Assembly: GCA_963742725.1 (NCBI GenBank)
Contig: CAVUMX010000001.1
Coordinates: 2,666,001-2,730,000 of the forward strand
Length of the DNA stretch: 64,000 bases
Direction: 5' to 3'
Source of the DNA: CAVVAL01 sp963742725
GTDB lineage: Bacteria; Actinomycetota; Actinomycetes; Mycobacteriales; Cryptosporangiaceae
This document shows positions 23,482-31,367 of this stretch, piece after piece. The position numbers and the translations under genes are program-made. Under the pieces are notes generated by a model. It did no database searches and was not told the DNA's origin. It was given only the letters and a program-made list of their open reading frames with translations. How positions within the stretch are numbered: position 1 is the first letter of the stretch; each line of letters opens with the position of its first letter.

Positions 23482-24807
23482 ATGGCAGAGTCGCCGTACT
23501 GGAACCCCAAAACCGAGACGTTGCCGCGTGACGATCTCCGCGCGTTGCAGCTCGTGAAGCTGCGGTACCTGTGCGAGTGGGCGCAGGCGCGCAGCCCGTT
23601 CTACCAGCGCCGGTTCGCCGACGCAGGCTTCCACCCCGACCAGTTGACATCCTGGGACGACCTGCGCCGGATCCCGTTGCTCACCCGGACCGACTGGATG
23701 GAGTCCCAGGCCGCGAAGCCACCGTACGGCGAGCTGCCGGCGATCGCGGCCCGGCAGGCGATCCGGTTGCACACCACGTCCGGGACGTCCGGCAGCGAAC
23801 CGCTCCGCGCCCTCGACACCCGCAAGGACTGGGCCTGGGCCGCGGAGATGTGGTCGTACGCGATCTGGGGCTGCGGCATCCGTCCGGTGGACACGTCGTA
23901 CCTCGCGTTCGGGTACGGGTCCTTCATCGGATTCTGGGGGTTGCACTACGGGATGGAGAAGGTCGGGGTGCTGAACGTCCCCGGCGGCGCGCAGACGACG
24001 GAGTCCCGGGCGAAGCAGATCGTCGACTTCGGCGCCACGGCGGTCGCGTCCACGCCGACGTACGCGATCCGGTTGGCGCAGGAGGCACAGCGGTTGGGTC
24101 TGGATCTTCCGGGTGCGCCGGTCCGGCGGATCATCCTGTCCGGCGAGCCGTGCCCGCAGCAGACAAAGGACCTGATCGAAGGGCTGTGGGGCGCGAAGGC
24201 GTTCGACACGGCCGGCATGACGGAGATCAGCACGATCTTCATGTTCGAGTGCGAGCGGCAGCCGGGCGGTGCGCACCTCATCGAGGACCACCTGATCGAG
24301 GAGGTCCTGGACCCGGAGACCAGCGAGCCGGTCGGGTACGGGGAGAACGGCGAGCGGGTGGTGACGTCGTTCGGGCGCGGCGCGATCCCGCTGATCCGGT
24401 ACCGCAGCTCGGATCTGGTACGGAAGCTGCCGGCGTCGGCGTGCACGTGCGGACGTACCACCGACCTGTACGACGGCGGCGTGATCGGCCGGGTCGACGA
24501 CATGAAGCTGGTCCGGGGCACGAACGTCTACCCGCGCGCGATCGAGGGCATCGTGCGGGGGTACGGCGAGATTGTGGAGTTCCAGGTCCGCCTGTTCACG
24601 AGCGAGACGCTGCGGGACGAGATCGCCCTGCGCGTCGAGGTGCCGGACGGCTACGCCGACTGGCCGTCCCTCCGGCAACGCCTCCACCAGGACCTCGCCG
24701 ACGCGCACGAGGGCCTGAACTTCCTGGTCGAACGCGCGGACACCGGCGCGCTGCCGCGGTTCGAGCTGAAGGCCCGTCGCACGGTCGACGAGCGGACGAG
24801 GAGCTGA
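23482..24807 (+). CDS. PaaK-family aryl-CoA ligase, probably anthranilate-CoA ligase
   Basis: AMP-forming CoA ligase of the phenylacetate-CoA ligase family, 441 residues, the usual size. The P-loop-like motif is HTTSGTSGSEP, followed by SGEPCP and the C-terminal hinge GVIGRVDDMKLVRGTNVYP. Its target acid is inferred from context: two genes downstream is a fused monooxygenase/OYE reductase of the 2-aminobenzoyl-CoA type, so anthranilate (or salicylate) is the likeliest substrate rather than phenylacetate; no ring-1,2-epoxidase genes are present. The ATG at 23482 is preferred because homology starts there. The gene ends two bases before the next ATG. Confidence 0.85.
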   Translation: MAESPYWNPKTETLPRDDLRALQLVKLRYLCEWAQARSPFYQRRFADAGFHPDQLTSWDDLRRIPLLTRTDWMESQAAKPPYGELPAIAARQAIRLHTTSGTSGSEPLRALDTRKDWAWAAEMWSYAIWGCGIRPVDTSYLAFGYGSFIGFWGLHYGMEKVGVLNVPGGAQTTESRAKQIVDFGATAVASTPTYAIRLAQEAQRLGLDLPGAPVRRIILSGEPCPQQTKDLIEGLWGAKAFDTAGMTEISTIFMFECERQPGGAHLIEDHLIEEVLDPETSEPVGYGENGERVVTSFGRGAIPLIRYRSSDLVRKLPASACTCGRTTDLYDGGVIGRVDDMKLVRGTNVYPRAIEGIVRGYGEIVEFQVRLFTSETLRDEIALRVEVPDGYADWPSLRQRLHQDLADAHEGLNFLVERADTGALPRFELKARRTVDERTRS

Positions 24808-24809
24808 CG

Positions 24810-25010
24810 ATGGCCACCGACCTGCTCGGGAACCCGCTCACGCCGCAGGAACAGCGGCTGGTCGAGCTGTACACCGGACTCAAGGACCTCGCCGCCGAGG
24901 ACCTGCCGCCGACCGCGGCGGCGAACGTGCGGCACGCACTGGCGCAGCTGGCCCAGGCCGTGAACTCCCTGGCGCTCGTCCACGAGCACCTGACCGACCT
25001 GGACGTGTGA
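24810..25010 (+). CDS. Small helical protein coupled to the CoA ligase
   Basis: A 66-residue protein of unknown function. It begins MATDLLGNPLTPQEQRLVEL and is predicted almost wholly helical, with Leu/Ala-rich C-terminal sequence (ALAQLAQAVNSLALVHEHL). It has no Cys and no membrane segment. The start lies two bases after the ligase stop with GAGGAG as ribosome-binding site, so it is translationally coupled and real rather than a chance frame. The coupling suggests a small partner or stabilising subunit of the ligase or of the monooxygenase downstream. I do not recognise a named family. Confidence 0.75.
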   Translation: MATDLLGNPLTPQEQRLVELYTGLKDLAAEDLPPTAAANVRHALAQLAQAVNSLALVHEHLTDLDV

Positions 25011-25019
25011 GGCCCGCCC

Positions 25020-25080
25020 TCCACCTTCGGACTTTTGAGGGTCGCGGGCGGCGCGGAACCCTCAAAAGTCCGAAACTCGG
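25020..25080 (+). repeat. Palindromic intergenic repeat, copy 2
   Basis: Arms TTCGGACTTTTGAGGGT (25026-25042) and its complement (25058-25074) pair perfectly over 17 bp. The flanks CCACC on the left and ACTCGG on the right match copy 1 in the same orientation, while the loop differs. It lies between the small coupled protein and the monooxygenase gene. Like copy 1, it interrupts what otherwise looks like one operon. Confidence 0.8.
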
Positions 25081-25099
25081 CGAACGGAAGGACGGCGCG

Positions 25100-27268
25100 G
25101 TGCGGATAGCGGTGGTGGGGGGCGGCCCCGGCGGGCTCTACCTCGCCATCCTGGCGCGGCTGCGGGGCCACGACGTCACCGTCTACGAGCGGAACGCCGC
25201 CGACGACACGTTCGGCTTCGGCGTGGTCTTCTCGGACGAGACCCTCGACGCGTTCGCCGCCGCCGACCCGGTCAGCCATGCCGCCCTCGCGGCGGAGTTC
25301 GTGAGCTGGGGCGACATCGACGTCCACCTGCGGGGCGAGGTGTACACGTCCGGCGGGCACGGGTTCTCGGCGATGAGCCGGCAGCGGCTGCTCACGATCC
25401 TCCAGGAGCGCGCGGCCGATCTCGGCGCGGACCTCCACTTCGGACAGCCGGCGCCGCCGGGCCTGAGTGACCGGTTCGACTTTGTCGTCGGCGCCGACGG
25501 CGTCAACAGCACCACCCGGACCGACGCGTTCGGCCCCAGCCTGGAACCCCGGCACTGCCGCTACATCTGGCTCGGGACCACGAAGCCGCTCGACGCGTTC
25601 AAGTTCGTCATCCTGGAGACGCCGTGGGGCCCGGCGCAGGCACATGCCTACCCGTACGGGGACGGCGCCAGCACGGTCATCGTCGAGATGCACACCGATG
25701 TCTGGCGTGCCGCCGGTCTCGATGACGGGAACGCGCTGGAACGGTGCGAGGAACTGCTCGCCGACTTCCTCGACGGGCATCGGCTGATCAGCAACAACTC
25801 GCGGTGGGTCAGGTTCACGACCGTCCGGAACGCGTGCTGGCGGGACGGCAACGTCGTCCTGCTCGGCGACGCGGCCCACACCGCGCACTTCTCGATCGGA
25901 TCCGGCACCAAGCTGGCAATGGAGGACGCGATCGCGCTCGCCGGTTCGCTGGACGATCCGAAGGCGTACGAGGAGGAGCGGCGGCCCGTCGTGGAGAGCA
26001 CGCAACGCGCGGCCCAGGCCAGCCTGGAGTGGTTCGAGGGGATGGGCCGGTACCTGGGTCAGGATCCGCGCCAGTTCGTGTTCGGGCTGCTCACACGGTC
26101 GCGGCGGATCACGTACGACAACCTGCGGTTGCGTGACCGGGGGTTCGTGCGCGGTGTGGACGAGTGGTTCTCGGGCAGCGAGACGCCTCCGATGTTCACG
26201 CCGTTCGAGGTCCGGGGCGTGACGGTCCAGAACCGGGTCGTGGTGTCGCCGATGGACATGTACGTCGCGTCCGACGGGCTGATCGGCGACTTCCACCTGG
26301 TGCACCTCGGCGCCCGTGCGCTCGGTGGTGCCGGGCTGGTGATGACGGAGATGGCGTGCGTCTCGGCGGAAGGCCGGATCACGCCCGGATGCGCCGGCAT
26401 GTATACGGATGAGCAGGCCGCCGCCTGGGGTCGACTTGTCGACTTCGTGCAGGCGAACAGCACGGCGAAGATCGGCCTCCAACTCGGACACTCGGGACGC
26501 AAGGGCTCGACCAAACTGATGTGGGAGGGCATCGACGAGCCCCTGGACGCCGGCAACTGGCCGCTGCTCGGGCCGTCGCCGCTGCCGTACGGACCGGCCA
26601 ACCAGGCGCCCCGGGAAATGACTCCCCGTGATCTCGACACGGTCCGTGGCCAGTTCGTCGCCGCCGCGGCACGGGGCGTCGACGCGGGCTTCGACCTGCT
26701 CGAACTGCACATGGCGCACGGATACCTGCTGTCCAGCTTCCTGACGCCGCTGTCGAACCAGCGCACGGACGGTTACGGCGGAGCGCTGGCGGGCCGTGCC
26801 CGGTACCCGCTCGAAGTCCTGGACGCGGTCCGCGCCGTCTGGCCCGGTCCGCTGTCCGTCCGGATCTCGGCGACCGACTGGGTCGACGGCGGATTCGACG
26901 GCGACGACGCCGTGGCGTTCGCCCGGATGCTCGCCGAGCACGGCGCCGACCTGGTCGACGTGTCGACCGGCCAGACGTCGCCGGACGCGCGGCCGGTGTA
27001 CGGGCGGTCGTACCAGACGCCGTTCAGCGACCGGATCCGCAACGAGGTCGGCATCCCGACGATCGCCGTCGGCGCCATCTCGTCCGCGGACGACGTGAAC
27101 TCGATCATCCTGGCCGGGCGCGCCGACCTGTGCGCGCTCGCCCGCCCCCACCTCTACGACCCGGCGTGGACTCTCCACGCGGCCGCTGAGCAGGGCTACT
27201 CCGGGTCGGGCGTTACATGGCCCACCCCGTACCGCGCCGGCAGCCGCAAACCACCCACCGGCCGCTGA
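25100..27268 (+). CDS. Anthraniloyl-CoA monooxygenase/reductase-type fusion (FAD hydroxylase + OYE)
   Basis: A bifunctional flavoprotein of 722 residues. Residues 1 to about 355 are an FAD-dependent aromatic hydroxylase, with dinucleotide motif IAVVGGGPGGLYLAIL, GADGVNS and GDAAHTAHFS. Residues from about 365 form an Old Yellow Enzyme-type FMN reductase (NRVVVSPMDMYVASDG, LELHMAHGYLLSSFLTPLSN, DLVDVSTG). This exact fusion is known for 2-aminobenzoyl-CoA monooxygenase/reductase and for enzymes annotated salicylyl-CoA 5-hydroxylase. It hydroxylates and then partly reduces the CoA-activated ring. The GTG at 25100 is chosen because the FAD fold begins immediately. The ligase upstream supplies the substrate; BadI-like, SDR and RidA genes a few kb downstream could finish ring opening. 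Confidence 0.88.
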   Translation: MRIAVVGGGPGGLYLAILARLRGHDVTVYERNAADDTFGFGVVFSDETLDAFAAADPVSHAALAAEFVSWGDIDVHLRGEVYTSGGHGFSAMSRQRLLTILQERAADLGADLHFGQPAPPGLSDRFDFVVGADGVNSTTRTDAFGPSLEPRHCRYIWLGTTKPLDAFKFVILETPWGPAQAHAYPYGDGASTVIVEMHTDVWRAAGLDDGNALERCEELLADFLDGHRLISNNSRWVRFTTVRNACWRDGNVVLLGDAAHTAHFSIGSGTKLAMEDAIALAGSLDDPKAYEEERRPVVESTQRAAQASLEWFEGMGRYLGQDPRQFVFGLLTRSRRITYDNLRLRDRGFVRGVDEWFSGSETPPMFTPFEVRGVTVQNRVVVSPMDMYVASDGLIGDFHLVHLGARALGGAGLVMTEMACVSAEGRITPGCAGMYTDEQAAAWGRLVDFVQANSTAKIGLQLGHSGRKGSTKLMWEGIDEPLDAGNWPLLGPSPLPYGPANQAPREMTPRDLDTVRGQFVAAAARGVDAGFDLLELHMAHGYLLSSFLTPLSNQRTDGYGGALAGRARYPLEVLDAVRAVWPGPLSVRISATDWVDGGFDGDDAVAFARMLAEHGADLVDVSTGQTSPDARPVYGRSYQTPFSDRIRNEVGIPTIAVGAISSADDVNSIILAGRADLCALARPHLYDPAWTLHAAAEQGYSGSGVTWPTPYRAGSRKPPTGR

Positions 27269-27394
27269 ACCTGGGAATTCCTCGGATGGGTGAACCGCGT
27301 CACGATTGCGGTCGTACTTCGCGGTGGCTGCACCCGGTACGAGCTGACACCCGGGGACGGCGTGCGAACCAGCGCCCCGAGGAGGTTCACGTAC

Positions 27395-28705
27395 ATGACG
27401 GTCGAGGCCACAAGGGTCACCGTTCACGACGAGCAGCCGACAGCACTACCGAGGCGGACCATGTGTCGCATGGCGCCGATGGAGACGGTGACGAGCCTGC
27501 CGGTCCGATCTAAGCCGGCGCCGGTCAACGACTGGATCTACCGCGTCTTCAAGCTGGCGGACCTGCTCACCGACTCCGGTGACCTGCGCACCTCGGCGTG
27601 GCGGCAGGCGTTCTGCGGCGTACCCCGGCACGAGCTGGTGCCCCGGTACTTCGAACCGCAGGGTGACGGCACGTTCACACTGGTCGAGGGCGATGACCCG
27701 GACCAGCGCGCGGCCTGGCTGGACGCCATCTACGCCGACCAGATGCTGGTGACGGGCCTCACCGACCTGCACACCGGGGCCGGCGCCGTCCAGATCACGA
27801 CGTCGTCCTCGACGATGCCGAGCCTCATGATGCGGATGCTGGAGGACCTGGACATCCGGGACGGGCACCGCGTGCTGGAGATCGGCACCGGGTCGGGCTA
27901 CAACTCCGCGTTGCTGTCGGCACGCCTCGGCGGCCGCAACGTGTTCTCCGTGGACCTGCCGCCCGAGCTGGTGGACGTCGCCCGCGACCGGCTGGCATCG
28001 CTCGGCCACGCGCCGACCATCGTGGCCCGGGACGGCCGCGCCGGACTCGCCGAGCACGGCCCGTACGACCGGATCCTGGCGACGTGCGCGGTCCGGCGGA
28101 TCCCGTCGGCCTGGATCGAGCAGACGGCGCCCGGCGGTGTGATCCTGACGGACATCCAGGGGTCGTTCGGCGCCGGCAACATCGTCAAGCTGCACCGCGA
28201 CCAGGACGGCGGGGTGCGGGGCCGGTTCCTGACCTGGCGCGGCGGGCGGTACGGCAGCTTCATGCCGCTGCACCGCGGCGGCGAGCAGCCGGTGACCGCG
28301 CGGCGCCGTGCCGAAGCCGACGGCGCCGAGGACGAGCGCACCACGACGGTCGCGCCGAGCGTCCTCTACGACGGGCAGCTTCCTGTCGCCTTCCTCGCGC
28401 AGCTGCACCTGCCGCCCGGCGTCACGCTGACGCGGATCGGCGGGTACCGGGGCATCCGTACCCGGCTCACCGCGCCCGGCGGATCCTGGTGCGAGGTCAA
28501 CGACCAACCCGGCCGCGACGGCACGTACCAGGTGGTCGAGGCGGGGCCGCAGGCGCTCTGGTACGCCGTCGAGCACGCGTACCGCCTGTACCAGGACTTC
28601 GGCGGGCCCGGCTGGGAGCGGCTCGGCATCACCGCCACGCCGGAACGGCAGTACGTCTGGATCGACCACGCCGAGTACGAACTCGCCCCTCTGCCGCCGG
28701 TGTAG
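27395..28705 (+). CDS. PIMT-like SAM-dependent methyltransferase
   Basis: A 436-residue protein. A protein-L-isoaspartate methyltransferase-like domain occupies about residues 60-250, with SAM motif I VLEIGTGSGYNSALLSARLGG and a family-like FCGVPRHELVPRYF segment before it. A further ~180-residue C-terminal region is not part of classical PIMT. GAGGAGG ten bases before the ATG at 27395 fixes the start. Extended PIMT-like enzymes of this kind are often found with RiPP clusters (graspetides, FxLD peptides), but I see no precursor peptide or ATP-grasp gene here. It could equally be a stand-alone repair-type enzyme. A clear terminator follows. Confidence 0.75.
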   Translation: MTVEATRVTVHDEQPTALPRRTMCRMAPMETVTSLPVRSKPAPVNDWIYRVFKLADLLTDSGDLRTSAWRQAFCGVPRHELVPRYFEPQGDGTFTLVEGDDPDQRAAWLDAIYADQMLVTGLTDLHTGAGAVQITTSSSTMPSLMMRMLEDLDIRDGHRVLEIGTGSGYNSALLSARLGGRNVFSVDLPPELVDVARDRLASLGHAPTIVARDGRAGLAEHGPYDRILATCAVRRIPSAWIEQTAPGGVILTDIQGSFGAGNIVKLHRDQDGGVRGRFLTWRGGRYGSFMPLHRGGEQPVTARRRAEADGAEDERTTTVAPSVLYDGQLPVAFLAQLHLPPGVTLTRIGGYRGIRTRLTAPGGSWCEVNDQPGRDGTYQVVEAGPQALWYAVEHAYRLYQDFGGPGWERLGITATPERQYVWIDHAEYELAPLPPV

Positions 28706-28715
28706 GGCCTGCAGA

Positions 28716-28738
28716 ACATGGGGGGCCTTCCCCCATGT
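28716..28738 (+). terminator. Hairpin after the PIMT-like gene
   Basis: ACATGGGGG (28716-28724) and CCCCCATGT (28730-28738) form a perfect 9-bp stem with a 5-base loop, starting 11 bases after the stop codon. There is no long U-tract. Confidence 0.7.
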
Positions 28739-28806
28739 GTCGTGTTGCCGGCGGGTGCACGGTTGTCGTCGTTGTGGCTCAGGTTCCACTGACGAGGAGA
28801 ACAACT

Positions 28807-29271
28807 GTGCTTGGATCCATGCGCCGTACCGCGATCATCGCGACGGCGGCGACGCCGGCGACGACACGCTCCAGGGCGAGGCCGGCAACGACTCCCTCTA
28901 CGGTGGTGCGGGCCTCGACAAGCTGTACGGCAACGACGACGCCGACTACCTGGTCGGCGAGAGCGGCAGCGACAAGCTGTACGGCGGCGCCGGCATGGAC
29001 ACCCTCCAGGGCGACAGCGACGTCGACGAGCTGCGCGGCGGACCCAACAACGACACGCTCCTGTCCAGCGGCGTCGGGGAGTACTACGGCGAAGGCGACA
29101 ACGACACGGTCAGCTACGAATCGTGGAACCGGGCCCACGATCCGCGGCGAGGCCGGCACCGACGTCCTGGACGCCGAGGGCGGCACCAGCCAGCGCCTCT
29201 ACGGCGGCGTCGGCAGTGACACCTGCAGGGGCCTCGGAACCATCACGTACGACAGCTGCGAACTCCGCTGA
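28807..29271 (+). pseudogene. Frameshifted RTX (calcium-binding repeat) secreted protein
   Basis: Three pieces of one gene lie in two frames. Frame A starts GTG at 28807 (ATG at 28819) with a short signal-like MRRTAIIATAATPA. Then frame B, from about 28850 to 29130, encodes RTX nonapeptides (GDDTLQGEAGNDSLYGGAGLD, with further copies at DKLYGG and DTLQGD). Frame A resumes from about 29135 with TIRGEAGTDVLDAEGG and ends CELR. Frame A is open throughout, so a full-length protein could be made, but its middle would be Thr/Ala/Arg-rich nonsense. The two shifts compensate. The likely history is an internal deletion fusing signal and repeats plus a second indel. A sequencing error cannot be excluded. 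Confidence 0.65.
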
Positions 29272-29273
29272 CC

Positions 29274-29320
29274 ACCGGACGCCGGGCCGGGACCACCCCC
29301 GTTCCCGCCCGGCGTCCGGT
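29274..29320. terminator. Bidirectional hairpin between RTX remnant and hydratase gene
   Basis: ACCGGACGCCGGGC (29274-29287) and its exact complement (29307-29320) form a 14-bp stem three bases after the RTX stop. It serves the plus-strand gene directly, and it lies 77 bases past the stop of the convergent hydratase gene. Confidence 0.75.
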
Positions 29321-29396
29321 CCTCGCCGCCTGCCGCGTTCCCACCGGTCAGATCACGTAGCCACGCTTCACGATCCCACCGGTCGGAACCGGCGCG

Positions 29397-30191
29397 TCAG
29401 CGGTACGGGGAGAAGTCCGGGGGGCGCTTCTCGGTGAAGGCCGTGGCGCCTTCCTGGGCTTCGTCCGTGTGGGAGAACAGTTCCAGGCCGTCGAACGCGA
29501 GGTGGGAGAGCCCGCCGAGGTGGTCGCTGTCCGCGTTGAACGAGTGCTTCAGGAACCGCAGCGCCGTGGGGGAGAGCCCGCACATCCGCCGCCCCCATTC
29601 GAGCGCGGTGGGCATGAGTTCGTCGGCGGGGACGACGGTGTTGACGAGGTTCCACCGCTCAGCCGTCTGGGCGTCGATGAGGTCGAGCAGGAACCACATC
29701 TGCCGCGCCCGCTTCTCGCCGACGACGCGGGCCAGGTAGGCGGAGCCGAAGCCGGCGTCGAACGATCCGACGCGAGGTCCGCTCTGGCCGAACCGGGCGT
29801 GCTCGGCCGCCACGGTGAGGTCGCACAGCACGTGCAGGACGTGCCCGCCGCCCACCGCGACCCCGTTGACCGCCGCGATCACCGGCTTGGGGATGTCGCG
29901 GATGATCCGGTGGAGCCGTTCGATCTCGAACATGCCCCACTCGGTTTCGCCGTACCCGCCGGTCTCGGCGCGTTCCTTCACGTCACCGCCCGCGCAGAAC
30001 GCCTTCTCGCCGGCCCCGGTCAGGATCACGGCGCCGACGTCCCGCGACGACCACGCCGTCTTGAACGCGAAGATCAGCTCGTCGACCGTATGGCCGCGAA
30101 ACGCGTTCATCCGCTCCGGCCGGTCGATCGTGATGACGGCGACGCCGTCGGTCACCGCGTACGTCACATCGTTCAGTTCCTCGGGCGTCAT
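29397..30191 (-). CDS. BadI/MenB-like enoyl-CoA hydratase family hydrolase
   Basis: A crotonase-fold enzyme of 264 residues. Oxyanion-hole segments are EKAFCAGGDVK and AVNGVAVGGGHVL. The stretch GPRVGSFDAGFGSAYLARVVGEKRARQMWF and the ending SPTALRFLKHSFNAD ... EKRPPDFSPYR are characteristic of the MenB/BadI branch rather than ordinary hydratases. BadI opens the ring of 2-ketocyclohexanecarboxyl-CoA (family knowledge). With no menaquinone genes here and an anthraniloyl-CoA-type monooxygenase upstream, a BadI-like ring-opening role is favoured. It is divergently transcribed from the SDR gene with only 34 bp between starts. Confidence 0.82.
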   Translation of the reverse strand: MTPEELNDVTYAVTDGVAVITIDRPERMNAFRGHTVDELIFAFKTAWSSRDVGAVILTGAGEKAFCAGGDVKERAETGGYGETEWGMFEIERLHRIIRDIPKPVIAAVNGVAVGGGHVLHVLCDLTVAAEHARFGQSGPRVGSFDAGFGSAYLARVVGEKRARQMWFLLDLIDAQTAERWNLVNTVVPADELMPTALEWGRRMCGLSPTALRFLKHSFNADSDHLGGLSHLAFDGLELFSHTDEAQEGATAFTEKRPPDFSPYR

Positions 30192-30225
30192 CCCACACGT
30201 CTATCACTTGTTAGCGTTGCGAAGC
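30192..30225. promoter_or_regulatory. Compact divergent promoter between hydrolase and SDR
   Basis: Only 34 bp separate the two divergent start codons, so the promoters must lie inside this gap or overlap the coding regions. It is AT-richer than its surroundings (TATCACTTGTTAGCG). A PaaX-type repressor is encoded at the end of the SDR side, so this gap and its flanks are where I would look for its operator. No clear palindrome is visible. Confidence 0.3.
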
Positions 30226-30975
30226 ATGAGCACCCGCACCTGCCTGGTCACCGGCGCCGGTCGTGGCATCGGTCGAGCCGTGGCCCAACGGCTCGCAGCG
30301 GACGGTCACCGAATCGCACTCACCGCCCGGAGCACCGACGAGCTGGCCGCCGTCGCGCTCCCCACCCCGACCCTGAGGATTCCGGGTGACATCACCGAGC
30401 CCGGATTCGTCGAGGCGCTGTTCGCGCAGGTCGAAGCCGAGTGGGGCCCGGTGGAGGTCCTGGTCGCGAACGCGGGTGCGGCCGTGTCGGCGCCGCTCAC
30501 GAAGACCTCGGACGAAGTCTGGGACGCGCAACTGGCCGTGAACCTCACGGCGCCGTTCCGCTGCGTCCGCCGGGCCGTGCCGTCGATGGTCGGAGCGGGC
30601 TGGGGGCGGATCGTCGTCATGGCGTCGGTGGCCTCGAAAGCCGGCGGACCGTACGTCAGCGCCTACACGGCGGCGAAACACGGCGTCCTCGGGCTGGTGC
30701 GGTCGGCGGCGGCCGAGCTGGCGACGACCGGGGTCACGGTGAACGCGGTCTGCCCCGGGTACGTCGACACCCCCATGACGGACGGCTCGGTCGCGAACAT
30801 CGCCGCCCGTACCCGCCTCACCGAGGACGAGGCGCGCGCCCGGCTCGCCGCCACGCAGCCGATCGGGCGGCTCATCACCCCTGACGAGGTCGCGGACGTC
30901 GTCGCCCTCCTGGTCGGCGCCCCCGGTATCACCGGACAGGGAATCAACGTCGACGGCGGAGCGGTGCAGTCGTGA
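30226..30975 (+). CDS. Short-chain dehydrogenase/reductase
   Basis: NAD(P)-dependent SDR of 249 residues with the classical motifs: TGAGRGIGRAVA for the cofactor, NAG in VANAGAAV, Ser in ASVASK, and the catalytic YTAAK. The C-terminus GQGINVDGGAVQS is typical of FabG-like SDRs. The context suggests reducing or oxidising a ring ketone/alcohol of the CoA-bound intermediate made by the flavin monooxygenase/reductase (inference). Its stop overlaps the GTG start of the RidA gene (GTGA), so the two are translated together. Confidence 0.85.
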   Translation: MSTRTCLVTGAGRGIGRAVAQRLAADGHRIALTARSTDELAAVALPTPTLRIPGDITEPGFVEALFAQVEAEWGPVEVLVANAGAAVSAPLTKTSDEVWDAQLAVNLTAPFRCVRRAVPSMVGAGWGRIVVMASVASKAGGPYVSAYTAAKHGVLGLVRSAAAELATTGVTVNAVCPGYVDTPMTDGSVANIAARTRLTEDEARARLAATQPIGRLITPDEVADVVALLVGAPGITGQGINVDGGAVQS

Positions 30976-31367
30976 GCATCGAGCGGATCAACCCTCCGGG
31001 GCTGGCGAAGCCGTCCGGGTACAGCCACGCGACCGTCGCGTCCGGACGGATCGTGTTCCTGGCCGGGCAGACCGCGCTCGACCCGTCCGGGGCGATCGTC
31101 GCCGGCAGCGTCGTCGAGCAGTTCGAGGTGGCGCTGGGCAACCTGCTCACGGCACTGGCGGCGGCCGGCGGCACGCCCGACCAGCTCGCCAGCCTCACGC
31201 TCTACTCGACGGACATCCCCGGCTACCGTTCCCGGGCGGCCGAGATCGGGGCGGTGTGGCGGCGGCTCGCGGGCACCGACTACCCGGCGATGGCGCTGGT
31301 CGGCGTGGACCGGCTCTGGGACGTCGAGGCCGTCATCGAGATCCAGGGGTACGCGGTCCTGCCGTGA
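30972..31367 (+). CDS. RidA family imine/enamine deaminase
   Basis: A 131-residue YjgF/YER057c/UK114 (RidA) protein that forms trimers and hydrolyses reactive enamines/imines (family knowledge). Motifs seen are SHATVASGRIVFLAGQTALDPSG, VEQFEVALGNLLTAL and YPAMALVGVDRLWD. The last has Val-Asp where classical RidA has a catalytic Arg-containing VARLP segment, so it belongs to a divergent subgroup. The GTG start overlaps the SDR stop. In an anthraniloyl-CoA pathway a ring enamine/imine must lose ammonia, and RidA is a natural candidate for that step. Its 3' end overlaps the convergent paaX gene by 35 bp. Confidence 0.82.
   Translation: MSIERINPPGLAKPSGYSHATVASGRIVFLAGQTALDPSGAIVAGSVVEQFEVALGNLLTALAAAGGTPDQLASLTLYSTDIPGYRSRAAEIGAVWRRLAGTDYPAMALVGVDRLWDVEAVIEIQGYAVLP

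Noticed and set aside
28084..28806. Upstream extension of the RTX gene inside the methyltransferase gene.
   Set aside because: That frame is the alternate frame of the PIMT-like gene; the signal-like start at 28807-28821 follows a terminator hairpin.
29397..30191. menB (menaquinone naphthoate synthase) as a firm call.
   Set aside because: The MenB/BadI branch is clear, but no other men genes are present and the aryl-CoA context favours a BadI-like role, so no symbol was assigned.
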